A stretch of DNA of 64,000 nucleotides, taken from NCBI RefSeq assembly GCF_022843985.1, contig NZ_JALHMP010000021.1, positions 1 through 64,000 of the forward strand, written 5' to 3'. This stretch comes from Phreatobacter sp. (lineage in GTDB: Bacteria > Pseudomonadota > Alphaproteobacteria > Rhizobiales > Phreatobacteraceae). Positions within the stretch are counted from its first letter, which is position 1, and each line of letters starts with the position of its first letter. The notes beneath the pieces were generated by a model, which was not told the origin of the DNA, did no database searches, and worked only from the letters and a program-made list of their open reading frames with translations. A program made the translations under genes and the position numbers. Shown here piece by piece: positions 8,772 through 17,752 of the stretch.

Positions 8772-9020
8772 TCAGCGGGCGCCGGGGGCGGCGCGAACCT
8801 TCACCGGCTTGGCCGGGATCAGTCCTTCGCGCTGGGCCTTCTTGCGGGCGAGCTTGCGGGCCCGGCGCACCGCCTCGGCCTTCTCGCGCGCCTTTTTCTC
8901 CGACGGCTTCTCGAAGTGGCCGCGCAGCTTCATTTCGCGGAAGATGCCTTCACGCTGCATCTTCTTCTTGAGCGCCTTGAGCGCCTGATCGACATTGTTG
9001 TCGCGAACAAGAACCTGCAC
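8772..9020 (-). CDS. rpsU: 30S ribosomal protein bS21
   Basis: 82 residues starting [20 protein letters not shown], with the family signature [22 protein letters not shown] and a long basic tail. Alphaproteobacterial bS21 is often extended at the C-terminus like this one. The protein sits on the small subunit near the anti-Shine-Dalgarno region and helps initiation. It lies 130 bp upstream of the TPR lipoprotein on the same strand. Confidence 0.96.
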   Translation of the reverse strand: MQVLVRDNNVDQALKALKKKMQREGIFREMKLRGHFEKPSEKKAREKAEAVRRARKLARKKAQREGLIPAKPVKVRAAPGAR

Positions 9021-9340
9021 GCCGATGATCCTTCAAGCCATCTGGATTCTAGGTCAAGCAGAGCCCTCACGGACTGTCCGTGCGGAAGCTTCATGCCCAA
9101 AGAAGCTAGGCGCGTAACAGAAACCGTCCGCTCTGTCCATGGTCTTTCGGGATTTCTGCCGATTTCTGAAGTCCTCGTTTGCGTCGCGGGAGCGGCGCGG
9201 CTATATCGGGGGCGATTTCCCGATCCATTGATCGATACGAGGCGGTCGCCTCGCCTGGGCCCTCGGGGCCTGGGCACGGGAGCCCTCACGCTCCTGCTGC
9301 GGCTGCCGTCCTCGTCCCGATCATCTTCACGAGGCACGCC
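9021..9340. other. Intergenic region between rpsU and trcR
   Basis: 320 bases between two divergent genes, so it must hold both promoters. I see one GANTC site (GATTC near 9044) and no convincing terminator or -35/-10 pair that I could defend. Open frames across it on the trcR side lack family sequence. Confidence 0.5.
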
Positions 9341-10039
9341 ATGACCCAGCTTCTCATGCCCAAGGCGACCGCCGTCTGGCTCGTCGACAATACCGGCCTG
9401 TCTTTCGAGCAGATCGCCGCCTTCTGCACCCTGCATCCGCTCGAAGTGAAGGCCATCGCCGACGGCGAGGCGGCCCAGGGCATCAAGGGGGCCGACCCGA
9501 TCATCACCGGGCAACTGACCCGCGATGAGATCTCCAAGGCGGAGAAGGATCCGGCCTATCGTCTCAAGCTCGCCCCGCCGAAGGTCAAGCTGCCCGAGGT
9601 CAAGTCGAAGAAGGGCCCGCGCTATACGCCGGTCTCGCGCCGGCAGGACCGACCGAACGCCATCCTCTGGCTGGTGCGCAACCATCCGGAAGTGAAGGAC
9701 GCGGCCATCATGCGCCTCGTCGGCACCACCAAGCCGACCATCGCGGCGATCCGAGACCGGACGCACTGGAACTCGCAGACGCTGTCGCCGATGGATCCGG
9801 TGACGCTCGGCCTGTGCTCGCAGATCGACCTCGACCTCGAGGTCAATCGCGCTGCCAAGGAGCGCGGGCCCGTCGATACCACGCCGGAGCAGACCCTGCT
9901 GCCTGCAGACCAGACGACCGCGGCGCCGGCCAAGTATGATCCTTTCGAGCGCGACGATGGGCCGAAGCGCGAAGAGCGCTACGACGCTGAAAAGGTCTTC
10001 GCCAATCTGAAGTCGATCCGCGACGACGACCAGGGCTGA
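9341..10039 (+). CDS. trcR: Cell-cycle transcriptional regulator TrcR (DUF1013)
   Basis: 232 residues. It opens MTQLLMPKATAVWLVDNTGL, contains a helix-turn-helix-like stretch near residues 18-45 (SFEQIAAFCTLHPLEVKAIA), and the DUF1013 core RRQDRPNAILWLVRNHPEVK followed by LVGTTKPTIAAIRDRTHWNS. TrcR is a conserved alphaproteobacterial regulator linked to cell-cycle transcription. The start at 9341 is where family similarity begins. chpT follows 89 bp downstream on the same strand. Confidence 0.88.
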   Translation: MTQLLMPKATAVWLVDNTGLSFEQIAAFCTLHPLEVKAIADGEAAQGIKGADPIITGQLTRDEISKAEKDPAYRLKLAPPKVKLPEVKSKKGPRYTPVSRRQDRPNAILWLVRNHPEVKDAAIMRLVGTTKPTIAAIRDRTHWNSQTLSPMDPVTLGLCSQIDLDLEVNRAAKERGPVDTTPEQTLLPADQTTAAPAKYDPFERDDGPKREERYDAEKVFANLKSIRDDDQG

Positions 10040-10128
10040 CGCGTCCCTTTTCCGAACGCGCCCGACGTTGTAACCGGGGGCGTCCCTATGTGGTGGGGCG
10101 CGCCCGATTCGCATTCCGGAGACCGATC

Positions 10129-10785
10129 ATGGCCGATGCAGCACGCAGCCCGATCTCGCTCGAAGGGCTCGATCTGGCCGCCCTCGTGGCAAGCCGTGTC
10201 TGCCATGACGTGATCTCGCCGGTCGGCGCCATTGTCAACGGTCTCGAACTGATGGAAGACGGTGCCGACCAGGCGACGACCGAACTGGCCCTCGACCTGA
10301 TCCGCAAGAGTGCCAAGACGGCCTCGGCCCGCCTGCAGTTCTGCCGCATCGCCTTCGGCGCTGCGGGCTCGGCCGGGTCGGCCATCGATACGCGCGACGC
10401 CCATCAGGTGGCGACGAATTTCCTCAATGACGACCGCACGACGGTCGACTGGCATATTCCGCCGGCCTTTCTGCCGAAGAACCGGGTGAAGCTTCTGCTC
10501 AATCTCCTCATGCTCGCGGCCGGCGCCATTCCGCGCGGTGGCGTCATCAAGGTGGAGATGACCGGCGAAGGCGATACGGCGGGTTTCGCGATCCTGGTGA
10601 CGGGGCTTAACGCACGCATTCCGCCGCACGCCAATGAACTGCTCGCCGGCATTCCCGCCAACGAGCAGGGCACCATCGATGCCCATGCGATTCAGCCCTA
10701 TTACGCCGGTCTGTTGGCCCGTGCCGCAGGGATGTCCGTCCGGGTCGAGAAGATCGAGGACAGGGTCGAGATCAGCGCCTCCTGA
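10129..10785 (+). CDS. chpT: Histidine phosphotransferase ChpT
   Basis: 218 residues. The dimerisation/phosphotransfer helix reads LVASRVCHDVISPVGAIVNG, with the phospho-accepting histidine at residue 26, followed by a degenerate ATPase-like fold (NRVKLLLNLLMLAAGAIPRGG). In Caulobacter and relatives ChpT passes phosphate from the kinase CckA to CtrA and CpdR. Its target CtrA is encoded 15 kb away in this window. One GANTC site lies at 10106-10110 just upstream of the start. Confidence 0.93.
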   Translation: MADAARSPISLEGLDLAALVASRVCHDVISPVGAIVNGLELMEDGADQATTELALDLIRKSAKTASARLQFCRIAFGAAGSAGSAIDTRDAHQVATNFLNDDRTTVDWHIPPAFLPKNRVKLLLNLLMLAAGAIPRGGVIKVEMTGEGDTAGFAILVTGLNARIPPHANELLAGIPANEQGTIDAHAIQPYYAGLLARAAGMSVRVEKIEDRVEISAS

Positions 10786-10872
10786 AATAGGCATGGCTTC
10801 CTGTGGAATGATTAACCCCTTGTGAGGTAAGCGGTTCTTTCCCCTCCGATCGGTGCAGCACGGTCAAATCGC

Positions 10873-10889
10873 TTCAGCAAAGCTTAACC
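10873..10889. promoter_or_regulatory. Near-consensus CtrA box upstream of cheA
   Basis: The sequence reads TTCA, seven bases, then TTAACC, one mismatch from TTAA-N7-TTAACC. It ends 81 bp before the cheA start, in the 184-bp gap after chpT. A weaker TTAA-N7-TGAG lies at about 10812. Binding is inferred only. Confidence 0.4.
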
Positions 10890-10969
10890 CTTTTCCCCCA
10901 CACTTGGAAACATGAGGTAAGCCGCAACGTCGGCGAAGCCGTAGTTTCTACAGTCCAGGTTGGGCGACG

Positions 10970-13669
10970 ATGGATGATCTGCTGCGCGAATTCCTGACGG
11001 AAACCAACGAAAGCCTCGATGTCGTTGACGTCGAGCTCGTGCGGTTCGAGCAAGACCCCAATAATGCGGCGATCCTTGGGAACATCTTCCGCCTCGTCCA
11101 CACCATCAAGGGGACCTGCGGGTTCCTCGGCCTGCCGCGGCTCGAAGCTCTGGCCCACGCCGCCGAGACGCTGATGGGCAAGTATCGTGACGGCTCCCCG
11201 GTGACGGGGCAGGGCGTCACCATGATCCTCTTTACGATCGATCGCCTCAAGGAAATCCTCGGCGATCTCGAAGGCGCCGGTGCCGAACCCGAGGGCGACG
11301 ACGGCGATCTGATCTCGCAGCTGGAGGCGATGTCGATCGCCGCTGATGCGGCGCCTGCCGCGGCTCCCGTCGCCGAGAAAGCTCCAGCTCCGGCGCCGAC
11401 CGCCGCACCCGAGCAGGCCCTCGAGCGTGCGCTGCGTCCCGGCGAAGTGTCGCTTGACGAGCTGGAGCGTGCCTTCCGCGAGACCGAGGCCGAGGTGGCC
11501 GTGGCGCCGCTCCCCGAAGTCGCAGCTCCTCCGGTCGCGCCGGAGGCCGCCAAGGTGGAGGCCAAGAAGCCCGCTGCCCGCCCTGCCAAGGCCGCCAGTG
11601 CCGGTGGCGACGACGAGATCGAGGGCGTGAAGGGCCAGCAGACGCTGCGCGTCAATGTCGACACGCTCGAGCAGCTGATGACCATGGTCTCGGAGCTTGT
11701 GCTAACCCGGAATCAGCTCCTGGAAATCGTCCGCCGCCACGAGGATTCGGAATTCAAGGTGCCGCTGCAGCGGCTCTCCAACGTCACGGCCGAGCTGCAG
11801 GACGGCGTTATGAAGACCCGCATGCAGCCGATCGGCAATGCCTGGCAGAAGTTGCCGCGCATCGTCCGCGACCTCGGCAACGAACTCGGCAAGCAGATCG
11901 ACCTGGAGATGCACGGCGCCGAGACCGAACTCGACCGCCAGGTGCTCGACCTGATCAAGGACCCGCTCACCCACATGGTGCGCAACTCCGCCGATCACGG
12001 CCTCGAGGCCACCGAGCAGCGTCGCCTCGCCGGCAAGCCGGAGAAGGGCACGATCAAGCTGTCCGCCTATCACGAGGGCGGCCATATCGTCATCGCGATC
12101 TCCGACGATGGACGCGGCCTCAACACGGACCGCATCAAGAAGAAGATCCTCGAGCAGAACCTCGCCACCGAGGCCGAGCTCGAAAAAATGACGGAAGCGC
12201 AGATCCACAAGTACATCTTCGCGCCGGGCTTCTCGACCGCCGCGGCCGTCACCTCGGTCTCCGGCCGCGGCGTCGGCATGGACGTGGTGCGCACCAATAT
12301 CGACCAGATCGGTGGCACAATCGACCTGAAGTCAGTCCCGGGCGAAGGGACGACCGTCACCATCAAGATCCCGCTGACCCTTGCCATCGTCTCGGCCCTG
12401 ATCGTCGAGAGCGCCGGTGATCGCTTCGCTGTCCCGCAACTCTCGGTGATCGAGCTGGTCCGCGCCCAGCAGAACTCCGAGCATCGGATCGAGCGCATCA
12501 AGGACACTCCCGTCCTGCGCCTGCGGAACAAGCTCCTGCCGCTGGTCCACCTGCGCCAGCTCCTCGGCATCGCCGGCGGCGAGACCCTGGACGAGACGGC
12601 CGGCTTCATCGTTGTGACCCAGGTCGGCAGCCAGACCTTCGGCATCGTCGTCGACCAGGTATTCCACACCGAGGAAATCGTGGTGAAGCCGATGTCCTCG
12701 AAGCTGCGGCACATCACGATGTTCTCGGGAACGACCATCCTCGGCGACGGATCGGTCATCATGATCATCGACCCGAACGGCATCGCCTCCGCGATCGGCA
12801 CCGACGTATCGACCGAGGTCAACGAGACCGAGGCCGACTCCCGCCGCGGCAACGAGCGCCAGCTTATCTCGATGCTGGTGTTCCGCGCCGGCTCGCGCGA
12901 GCAGAAGGCGGTTCCGCTGTCCCTCGTCACCCGCCTTGAAGAGGTCGCCGTCGACAAGATCGAGCAGGCCCACGGGCGCCATCTGGTCCAGTATCGCGGG
13001 GCGCTCATGCCGCTCGTCTCGGTGTCGGGCTATATGGAGCTCAAGAGCGAGGGCAGCCAGCCGCTGCTGGTCTTCTCCGACTCGGGCCGCTCCATGGGCC
13101 TCGTCGTCGACGAGATCGTCGACATCGTCGAGGACGCGCTCAACATCGAGGTGTCGGCCGATGTTCCCGGCCTGCTCGGCTCGGCCGTCATCAAGGGCCA
13201 GGCCACCGAGATCCTCGACATCGGACACTACCTGCCGCTGGCCTTCGAGGACTGGTTCAAGCGCAAGGAGATGCGCATCGAGGCGCTGACCCGCAAGCTG
13301 CTCTTCGTCGACGACTCGCCGTTCTTCCGCAACATGCTCACCCCCGTGCTGAAGGCGGCCGGCTACGATGTCGTCACCGCGGCGGCGGGCTCGGAAGCCC
13401 TCGACATCCTCAAGGGTGGCGACAAGTTCGACGTCGTCGTCTCGGACATCGAGATGCCGGAGATGAACGGCTTCGAGTTCGCCGAGGCCATGCGCGCCGA
13501 CAAGCGCTTCGCCACCACCCCGGTGATCGCCCTGTCCTCGCTGACCAACCCGGCCGCCATCGAGCGGGCGCGGGTGGCCGGCTTCCACGACTATGTCGCG
13601 AAATTCGACCGTCAGGGCCTCATCGCGGCACTGAAGGAAACCTCCAACGAAATCGCCCAGGCGGCGTAA
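10970..13669 (+). CDS. cheA: Hybrid chemotaxis histidine kinase CheA with C-terminal receiver
   Basis: 899 residues. Order of domains: HPt at 1-105 with phospho-histidine H44 in LVHTIKGTCGFLG; an Ala/Pro linker to about 215; dimerisation helices; the HATPase domain with HMVRNSADHGLE, DDGRGL and GRGVGMDVV; a first CheW-like domain (about 470-610); a second CheW-like segment (about 625-770, from RQLISMLVFRAG); and a receiver domain at about 780-899 with acceptor D826 in VVVSDIEMPEMNG. It phosphorylates CheY and CheB in response to receptors. No P2-type domain is evident. First gene of cheAWYBR. Confidence 0.96.
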   Translation: MDDLLREFLTETNESLDVVDVELVRFEQDPNNAAILGNIFRLVHTIKGTCGFLGLPRLEALAHAAETLMGKYRDGSPVTGQGVTMILFTIDRLKEILGDLEGAGAEPEGDDGDLISQLEAMSIAADAAPAAAPVAEKAPAPAPTAAPEQALERALRPGEVSLDELERAFRETEAEVAVAPLPEVAAPPVAPEAAKVEAKKPAARPAKAASAGGDDEIEGVKGQQTLRVNVDTLEQLMTMVSELVLTRNQLLEIVRRHEDSEFKVPLQRLSNVTAELQDGVMKTRMQPIGNAWQKLPRIVRDLGNELGKQIDLEMHGAETELDRQVLDLIKDPLTHMVRNSADHGLEATEQRRLAGKPEKGTIKLSAYHEGGHIVIAISDDGRGLNTDRIKKKILEQNLATEAELEKMTEAQIHKYIFAPGFSTAAAVTSVSGRGVGMDVVRTNIDQIGGTIDLKSVPGEGTTVTIKIPLTLAIVSALIVESAGDRFAVPQLSVIELVRAQQNSEHRIERIKDTPVLRLRNKLLPLVHLRQLLGIAGGETLDETAGFIVVTQVGSQTFGIVVDQVFHTEEIVVKPMSSKLRHITMFSGTTILGDGSVIMIIDPNGIASAIGTDVSTEVNETEADSRRGNERQLISMLVFRAGSREQKAVPLSLVTRLEEVAVDKIEQAHGRHLVQYRGALMPLVSVSGYMELKSEGSQPLLVFSDSGRSMGLVVDEIVDIVEDALNIEVSADVPGLLGSAVIKGQATEILDIGHYLPLAFEDWFKRKEMRIEALTRKLLFVDDSPFFRNMLTPVLKAAGYDVVTAAAGSEALDILKGGDKFDVVVSDIEMPEMNGFEFAEAMRADKRFATTPVIALSSLTNPAAIERARVAGFHDYVAKFDRQGLIAALKETSNEIAQAA

Positions 13670-13693
13670 GTCATCTTGCGTGAGGATCTGTCC

Positions 13694-14152
13694 ATGCAGA
13701 CCACCAGCGACGACGTCACGGAATACGTGACCGTGCTGATCGGCGGCCAGTTGTTCGGCCTGCCCATCTCCCGCGTGCAGGACGTGTTCATGCCCGACCG
13801 GCTGACACGCGTGCCGCTCTCCCACCCGGATATTGCCGGCGTGCTCAACCTGCGCGGCCGCATCGTCACAGCCATCGACATGCGGATCCGCCTCGGGATC
13901 GCGCGCGAGAAGGACGCCAAGCCCGCCATGGCGGTCGGCATCGAATCGCGCGGCGAGAGCTACGGCCTGCTGATCGACTCGGTTGGCGAGGTGCTGAAGC
14001 TCTCTCCCGACAGCCGCGAGCAGAACCCGATCAATCTCGATTCACGCTGGGCGCGCGTTTCGGCAGGCGTTCATCGCCTGGAGGGCCAGCTGATGGTCAT
14101 CCTCGACGTCGATTCCGTCCTCGCCATGGGCGGCGAACAACTGGCTGCATGA
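13694..14152 (+). CDS. cheW: Chemotaxis adaptor CheW
   Basis: 152 residues forming one CheW domain: YVTVLIGGQLFGLPISRVQD, then GVLNLRGRIVTAIDMRIRLG and YGLLIDSVGEVLKL. It bridges chemoreceptors and CheA. The start at 13694 follows TGAGGA at a normal distance; a TTG at 13676 would add six residues. It begins 24 bp after cheA. Confidence 0.95.
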   Translation: MQTTSDDVTEYVTVLIGGQLFGLPISRVQDVFMPDRLTRVPLSHPDIAGVLNLRGRIVTAIDMRIRLGIAREKDAKPAMAVGIESRGESYGLLIDSVGEVLKLSPDSREQNPINLDSRWARVSAGVHRLEGQLMVILDVDSVLAMGGEQLAA

Positions 14153-14180
14153 TCGTATCGAAAGCGTGGGACCGAAGCCG

Positions 14181-14546
14181 ATGAAAACCTGTCTGGTGGT
14201 CGACGACAGCTCGGTGATCCGCAAGGTCGCCCGGCGTATCCTTGAAGGGCTCGGCTTTGCCATCGAGGAGGCCGAAGACGGGCAGAAGGCGCTGGAATTC
14301 TGCTACGGCACCATGCCGGAAGCGATCCTCCTCGACTGGAACATGCCGGTCATGGACGGTTACGAGTTCCTGAGGGAGCTGCGCAAGCTTCCCGGCGGAC
14401 AGGCACCGAAGGTGGTGTTCTGCACCACCGAGAACGATGTCGCCCATATCGCCCGCGCCATGCATGCGGGAGCGAACGAATACATCATGAAGCCCTTCGA
14501 CAAGGACATTGTCGAAGCGAAGTTTGCCGAAGTCGGCCTGATCTGA
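14181..14546 (+). CDS. cheY: CheY-type single-domain response regulator
   Basis: 121 residues, only a receiver domain. The acidic pair is VVDDSS (D9/D10 region), the acceptor aspartate is in AILLDWNMPVMDGYEFL, and the conserved lysine is in EYIMKPFDKD. Its place between cheW and cheB supports a chemotaxis role in switching the flagellar motor. The ATG at 14181 is preferred to the GTG at 14166. Confidence 0.92.
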   Translation: MKTCLVVDDSSVIRKVARRILEGLGFAIEEAEDGQKALEFCYGTMPEAILLDWNMPVMDGYEFLRELRKLPGGQAPKVVFCTTENDVAHIARAMHAGANEYIMKPFDKDIVEAKFAEVGLI

Positions 14547-14597
14547 TCCATCGCGGCGCAAGCCGTCCTGTCCCGCGTAAGTTCCGAGTACCGGCGT

Positions 14598-15785
14598 ATG
14601 AGTCTCGTGTCCTTCAAGGCCACCCCCGGTGGGGCTGTGCCCACTGCCAGCGACCCCATCAAGGTAATGGTGGTCGACGACGCGGTCGTCGTCCGTGGAC
14701 TGGTCGGCCGCTGGGTCGCCGAAGAATCCGACATGACGCTGGTCGCCTCCCACCGTTCGGGACGCGACGCGGTCGCGGACATCGCCAAGAAAAACCCGGA
14801 TGTCGTCATTCTCGACATCGAGATGCCGGATATGGACGGCCTGACGGCGCTGCCGCTGATCATCGCCGCCAAGCGCGACGTCATGGTCCTCATGGCGTCC
14901 ACCCTGACCCGCCGCAACGCCGAGATCTCGCTGAAATGTCTGTCGCTGGGCGCGGCCGACTACGTGCCGAAGCCGGAGACCAATGCCGGCGTCACCACCT
15001 CGCCCGCCTTCAAGCGTGAGATCCTCGACAAGGTCCGCGCACTCGGCCGTCGCCGCAAGATCGCCGGCCGCGTCTTTCGCGCTGCCTCGGCCGCGGGCAG
15101 CGCGCCGGCCGCTCCTGGCCGTGTCGCAGCGCCGGCACTCGCCCCCCAGTCGATCGGTTTCAACGAGCCGACCTTCAAGATTCGCCCCTTCGGCACGACC
15201 ATGCCGAAGGTCCTGGCCATCGGTTCGTCGACAGGTGGCCCGCAGGCGCTGACCACGGTGCTCAAGGCTCTCGGCGCGTTCATCGACCGCGTGCCGGTGC
15301 TGATCACCCAGCACATGCCGCCGACCTTCACCACCATCCTCGCCGAACATGCGGCCAAGGCCTCGGGACGTCCCGCGGCCGAGGGACGCGACGGCGAGCC
15401 GGTCGTCGCGGGCCGCATCTATGTCGCCCCAGGCGGCAAGCACATGGTGGTCAAGAAGACCGGCGGGACGACAGTCATCCAGCTCGAGGACGGGCCGCCC
15501 GTCAATTTCTGCAAGCCCGCCGTCGACCCGCTCTTCGCCTCGGTCGCTCAGGTCTGGGGTGCGCAGTCCTTCGGCTGCGTGCTCACCGGCATGGGCCATG
15601 ACGGCGCCCATGGCTGCGGCGACATCGTCGCGGCCGGCGGTAGCGTCATCGCCCAGGACGAAGCGACCAGCGTCGTGTGGGGCATGCCGGGGGCCGTTGC
15701 CCAGGGCGGCCACGCCTCGGCCGTGCTGCCGATCGACCAGATCGCCCCGAAGATCATGCGTATTTTCTCGGGAGACCGGTCGTGA
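14598..15785 (+). CDS. cheB: Chemotaxis protein-glutamate methylesterase CheB
   Basis: 395 residues. Receiver domain at about 20-140 with D73 in VVILDIEMPDMDG, an Ala/Pro linker, and a methylesterase domain whose catalytic triad is visible: S211 in IGSSTGGPQAL, H239 in ITQHMPPTFT and D335 in LTGMGHDGAHG. It removes methyl groups from receptors after phosphorylation by CheA. The linker is longer than in enteric CheB. Its last four bases overlap cheR. Confidence 0.95.
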   Translation: MSLVSFKATPGGAVPTASDPIKVMVVDDAVVVRGLVGRWVAEESDMTLVASHRSGRDAVADIAKKNPDVVILDIEMPDMDGLTALPLIIAAKRDVMVLMASTLTRRNAEISLKCLSLGAADYVPKPETNAGVTTSPAFKREILDKVRALGRRRKIAGRVFRAASAAGSAPAAPGRVAAPALAPQSIGFNEPTFKIRPFGTTMPKVLAIGSSTGGPQALTTVLKALGAFIDRVPVLITQHMPPTFTTILAEHAAKASGRPAAEGRDGEPVVAGRIYVAPGGKHMVVKKTGGTTVIQLEDGPPVNFCKPAVDPLFASVAQVWGAQSFGCVLTGMGHDGAHGCGDIVAAGGSVIAQDEATSVVWGMPGAVAQGGHASAVLPIDQIAPKIMRIFSGDRS

Positions 15786-16660
15786 CGCCACTCGATTACG
15801 ACTTCCTGCGCGGGTTCCTGAAAGCGCGCTCCGGCCTGGTCCTGTCCAATGACAAACAGTATCTCATCGAGAGCCGGCTGATGCCGATCGTGCGGAAGCA
15901 CGGGATGAACGGCATTACCGACCTTGTGCAGAAGCTCAAGGCCCCCGGTTCCGAGATGCTCGCCGCCTCGGTCACCGAGGCGATGACGACCAACGAGAGC
16001 TTCTTCTTCCGCGACAAGACCCCCTTCGACCACTTCAAGGAGGTCATGCTGCCGGCCATGCTGAAGGCGCGTGCGAGCAAGCGGCATGTCCGCATCTGGT
16101 GCGCGGCAGCATCGACCGGCCAGGAGCCCTATTCGCTGGCCATGATCCTGAAGGAAATGGGCCATCAGCTCGCGGGCTGGCGTTTCGAGATCATCGGAAC
16201 AGACCTGTCGGGCGAGGTGCTGGAGCGCGCCAAGGCGGGCATCTACAGCCAGTTCGAGGTCCAGCGCGGCCTGCCGATCCAGATGCTGCTGAAATATTTC
16301 GTCCAGAATGGCGACCAGTGGACCATCTCGCCGGAGATCAGGTCGATGGTGCATTACCGGACGCTCAACCTGCTGAACGACTTCTCGGCCCTCGGTCAGT
16401 TCGACATCGTCTATTGCCGCAACGTACTGATCTATTTCGACCAGCCGACCAAGATCGACGTGCTGAACCGGACCGCCAAGCTGACGGCGCCGGATGGCTA
16501 CCTGCTGCTCGGCGCCGCCGAAACGGTGGTCGGACTCACCGATTCCTTCAAGCCGATCGCCGATCGCCGTGGCCTCTATGCCCCTGCCGTCAAGACGCCG
16601 GTGGCTGCGGCAGCGCCTGCAGCCAAGGTCTTCGCTATGGCGGGCGGCCGGCCGCTCTGA
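15782..16660 (+). CDS. cheR: Chemoreceptor methyltransferase CheR
   Basis: 292 residues with the N-terminal all-helical domain (LDYDFLRGFLKARSGLVLSN, ESRLMPI) and the S-adenosylmethionine domain (TNESFFFRDK, IWCAAASTGQEPYSLAMIL, DIVYCRNVLIYF). It methylates receptor glutamates, opposing CheB. It starts with GTG at 15782 overlapping the cheB stop by four bases. The last 30 residues are an Ala-rich tail. A terminator follows, closing the chemotaxis operon; no receptor gene is present in the window. Confidence 0.95.
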   Translation: MTPLDYDFLRGFLKARSGLVLSNDKQYLIESRLMPIVRKHGMNGITDLVQKLKAPGSEMLAASVTEAMTTNESFFFRDKTPFDHFKEVMLPAMLKARASKRHVRIWCAAASTGQEPYSLAMILKEMGHQLAGWRFEIIGTDLSGEVLERAKAGIYSQFEVQRGLPIQMLLKYFVQNGDQWTISPEIRSMVHYRTLNLLNDFSALGQFDIVYCRNVLIYFDQPTKIDVLNRTAKLTAPDGYLLLGAAETVVGLTDSFKPIADRRGLYAPAVKTPVAAAAPAAKVFAMAGGRPL

Positions 16661-16687
16661 GCCGGTCCACCGTCTCGCAGAAGCCAG

Positions 16688-16714
16688 GGGCGCCCGTCGG
16701 GCGCCCTTCTTCTT
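16688..16714 (+). terminator. Rho-independent terminator after cheR
   Basis: Stem GGGCGCC / GGCGCCC with a CGTCG loop followed by TTCTTCTT. Confidence 0.8.
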
Positions 16715-16776
16715 GATGCATCCAGATGCTACGGGCTCTGCCGCGACTCCGCGGCATTCCGAGGCATCCAGGCGCG

Positions 16777-17532
16777 ATGATCACCGATCCCTTCTTCTAT
16801 GTCGTCGCCGTGCCGGCGGTCATCCTCTTCGGCCTATCGAAAGGCGGCTTCAGCGGTGTCGCCATCCTGTCGATGCCGCTGCTGTCGCTGGCGATCTCGC
16901 CCATCCAGGCCGCCGCCATCATGCTGCCTGTGCTGATGGTGCAGGACGTGGTCAGTGTGTGGAGCTATCGGCGCACCTGGGACAAGGCAACGCTCATCCA
17001 CCTTGCCCCCGGGGCCCTGGCCGGGATCCTCGCCGGCTATGTCTTTGCCTCCTACGTATCCGAGCCGGCTGTTCGGATCATTGTCGGGATCATCGCGGTT
17101 GTATTCTGCCTCGACCGCTGGCTGCGCCCGCTGCCGGCCGGCGGCGAGAAACGCCCGCACAACTGGTTCTCTGGCTCCATTCTCGGCACGCTCTCTGGCT
17201 ATACCAGCTTCGTCATCCATGTCGGCGGTCCGCCGTTCAACATGTACGCCATACCCCGCGGCCTTTCGCGCGATGTCTTCGTCGGATCGGCGGCGCTGTT
17301 CTTCGCGGCGGTCAATCTCGTCAAGGTGACGCCCTTCATCGCGCTCGGGCAATTGACCTTCGGCAACCTCGCCACCGCGGCCACGCTGTTTCCGCTGGCG
17401 GTGCTGGCGAACATGGGCGGGATTTGGCTGGACAGGCGGGTACCGACAATCCTGTTCTACCGGATCATCTACATCCTCACCTTCGGCGTCGGCTGTGTGC
17501 TGCTCGCCGACGGGGTGAGGGCGATCTTGTAA
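16777..17532 (+). CDS. TauE/SafE-type membrane permease
   Basis: 251 residues with about eight hydrophobic segments; the family signature at the start (VILFGLSKGGFSGVAILSMP) and in the second half (SGYTSFVIHVGGPPFNMY) is clear. The family exports sulfite, sulfonates or sulfoacetate; the substrate here is not shown. The start at 16777 (MITDPFFYVVAVPAV) places the first helix at the N-terminus; the frame upstream to 16726 is Arg-rich. Confidence 0.88.
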   Translation: MITDPFFYVVAVPAVILFGLSKGGFSGVAILSMPLLSLAISPIQAAAIMLPVLMVQDVVSVWSYRRTWDKATLIHLAPGALAGILAGYVFASYVSEPAVRIIVGIIAVVFCLDRWLRPLPAGGEKRPHNWFSGSILGTLSGYTSFVIHVGGPPFNMYAIPRGLSRDVFVGSAALFFAAVNLVKVTPFIALGQLTFGNLATAATLFPLAVLANMGGIWLDRRVPTILFYRIIYILTFGVGCVLLADGVRAIL

Positions 17533-17694
17533 GGGATCCCGCTGGTCGGGGCTGATGCCGCAGCGGTTATTCCGAAAGGCCGCCCGGGTGCAGGGCGAAT
17601 GCGCAACGATGGCGGTTCCCGTCGGCGAGCCACACCTCGTCCTCGGCGTCCGGTCAGTTCTCGCTGCGATGGCGACCCCACGCGAGGGAGAACG

Positions 17695-17723
17695 AAAAAG
17701 GGCCGCCCGAAGGCGGCCCTTTC
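17695..17723 (-). terminator. Terminator after the outer-membrane protein gene
   Basis: Stem GGGCCGCC / GGCGGCCC with a four-base loop. On the minus strand it is followed by five T residues, on the plus strand by three, so it may end transcripts from both sides. The other bases between 17533 and 17752 show nothing. Confidence 0.75.
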
Positions 17724-17752
17724 GCGGATGATCCTGGACGGAACGATCAGGC

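Noticed and set aside
12332-13825. A 497-codon minus-strand frame
   Set aside because: Antisense to cheA and cheW, both with complete catalytic or family motifs.
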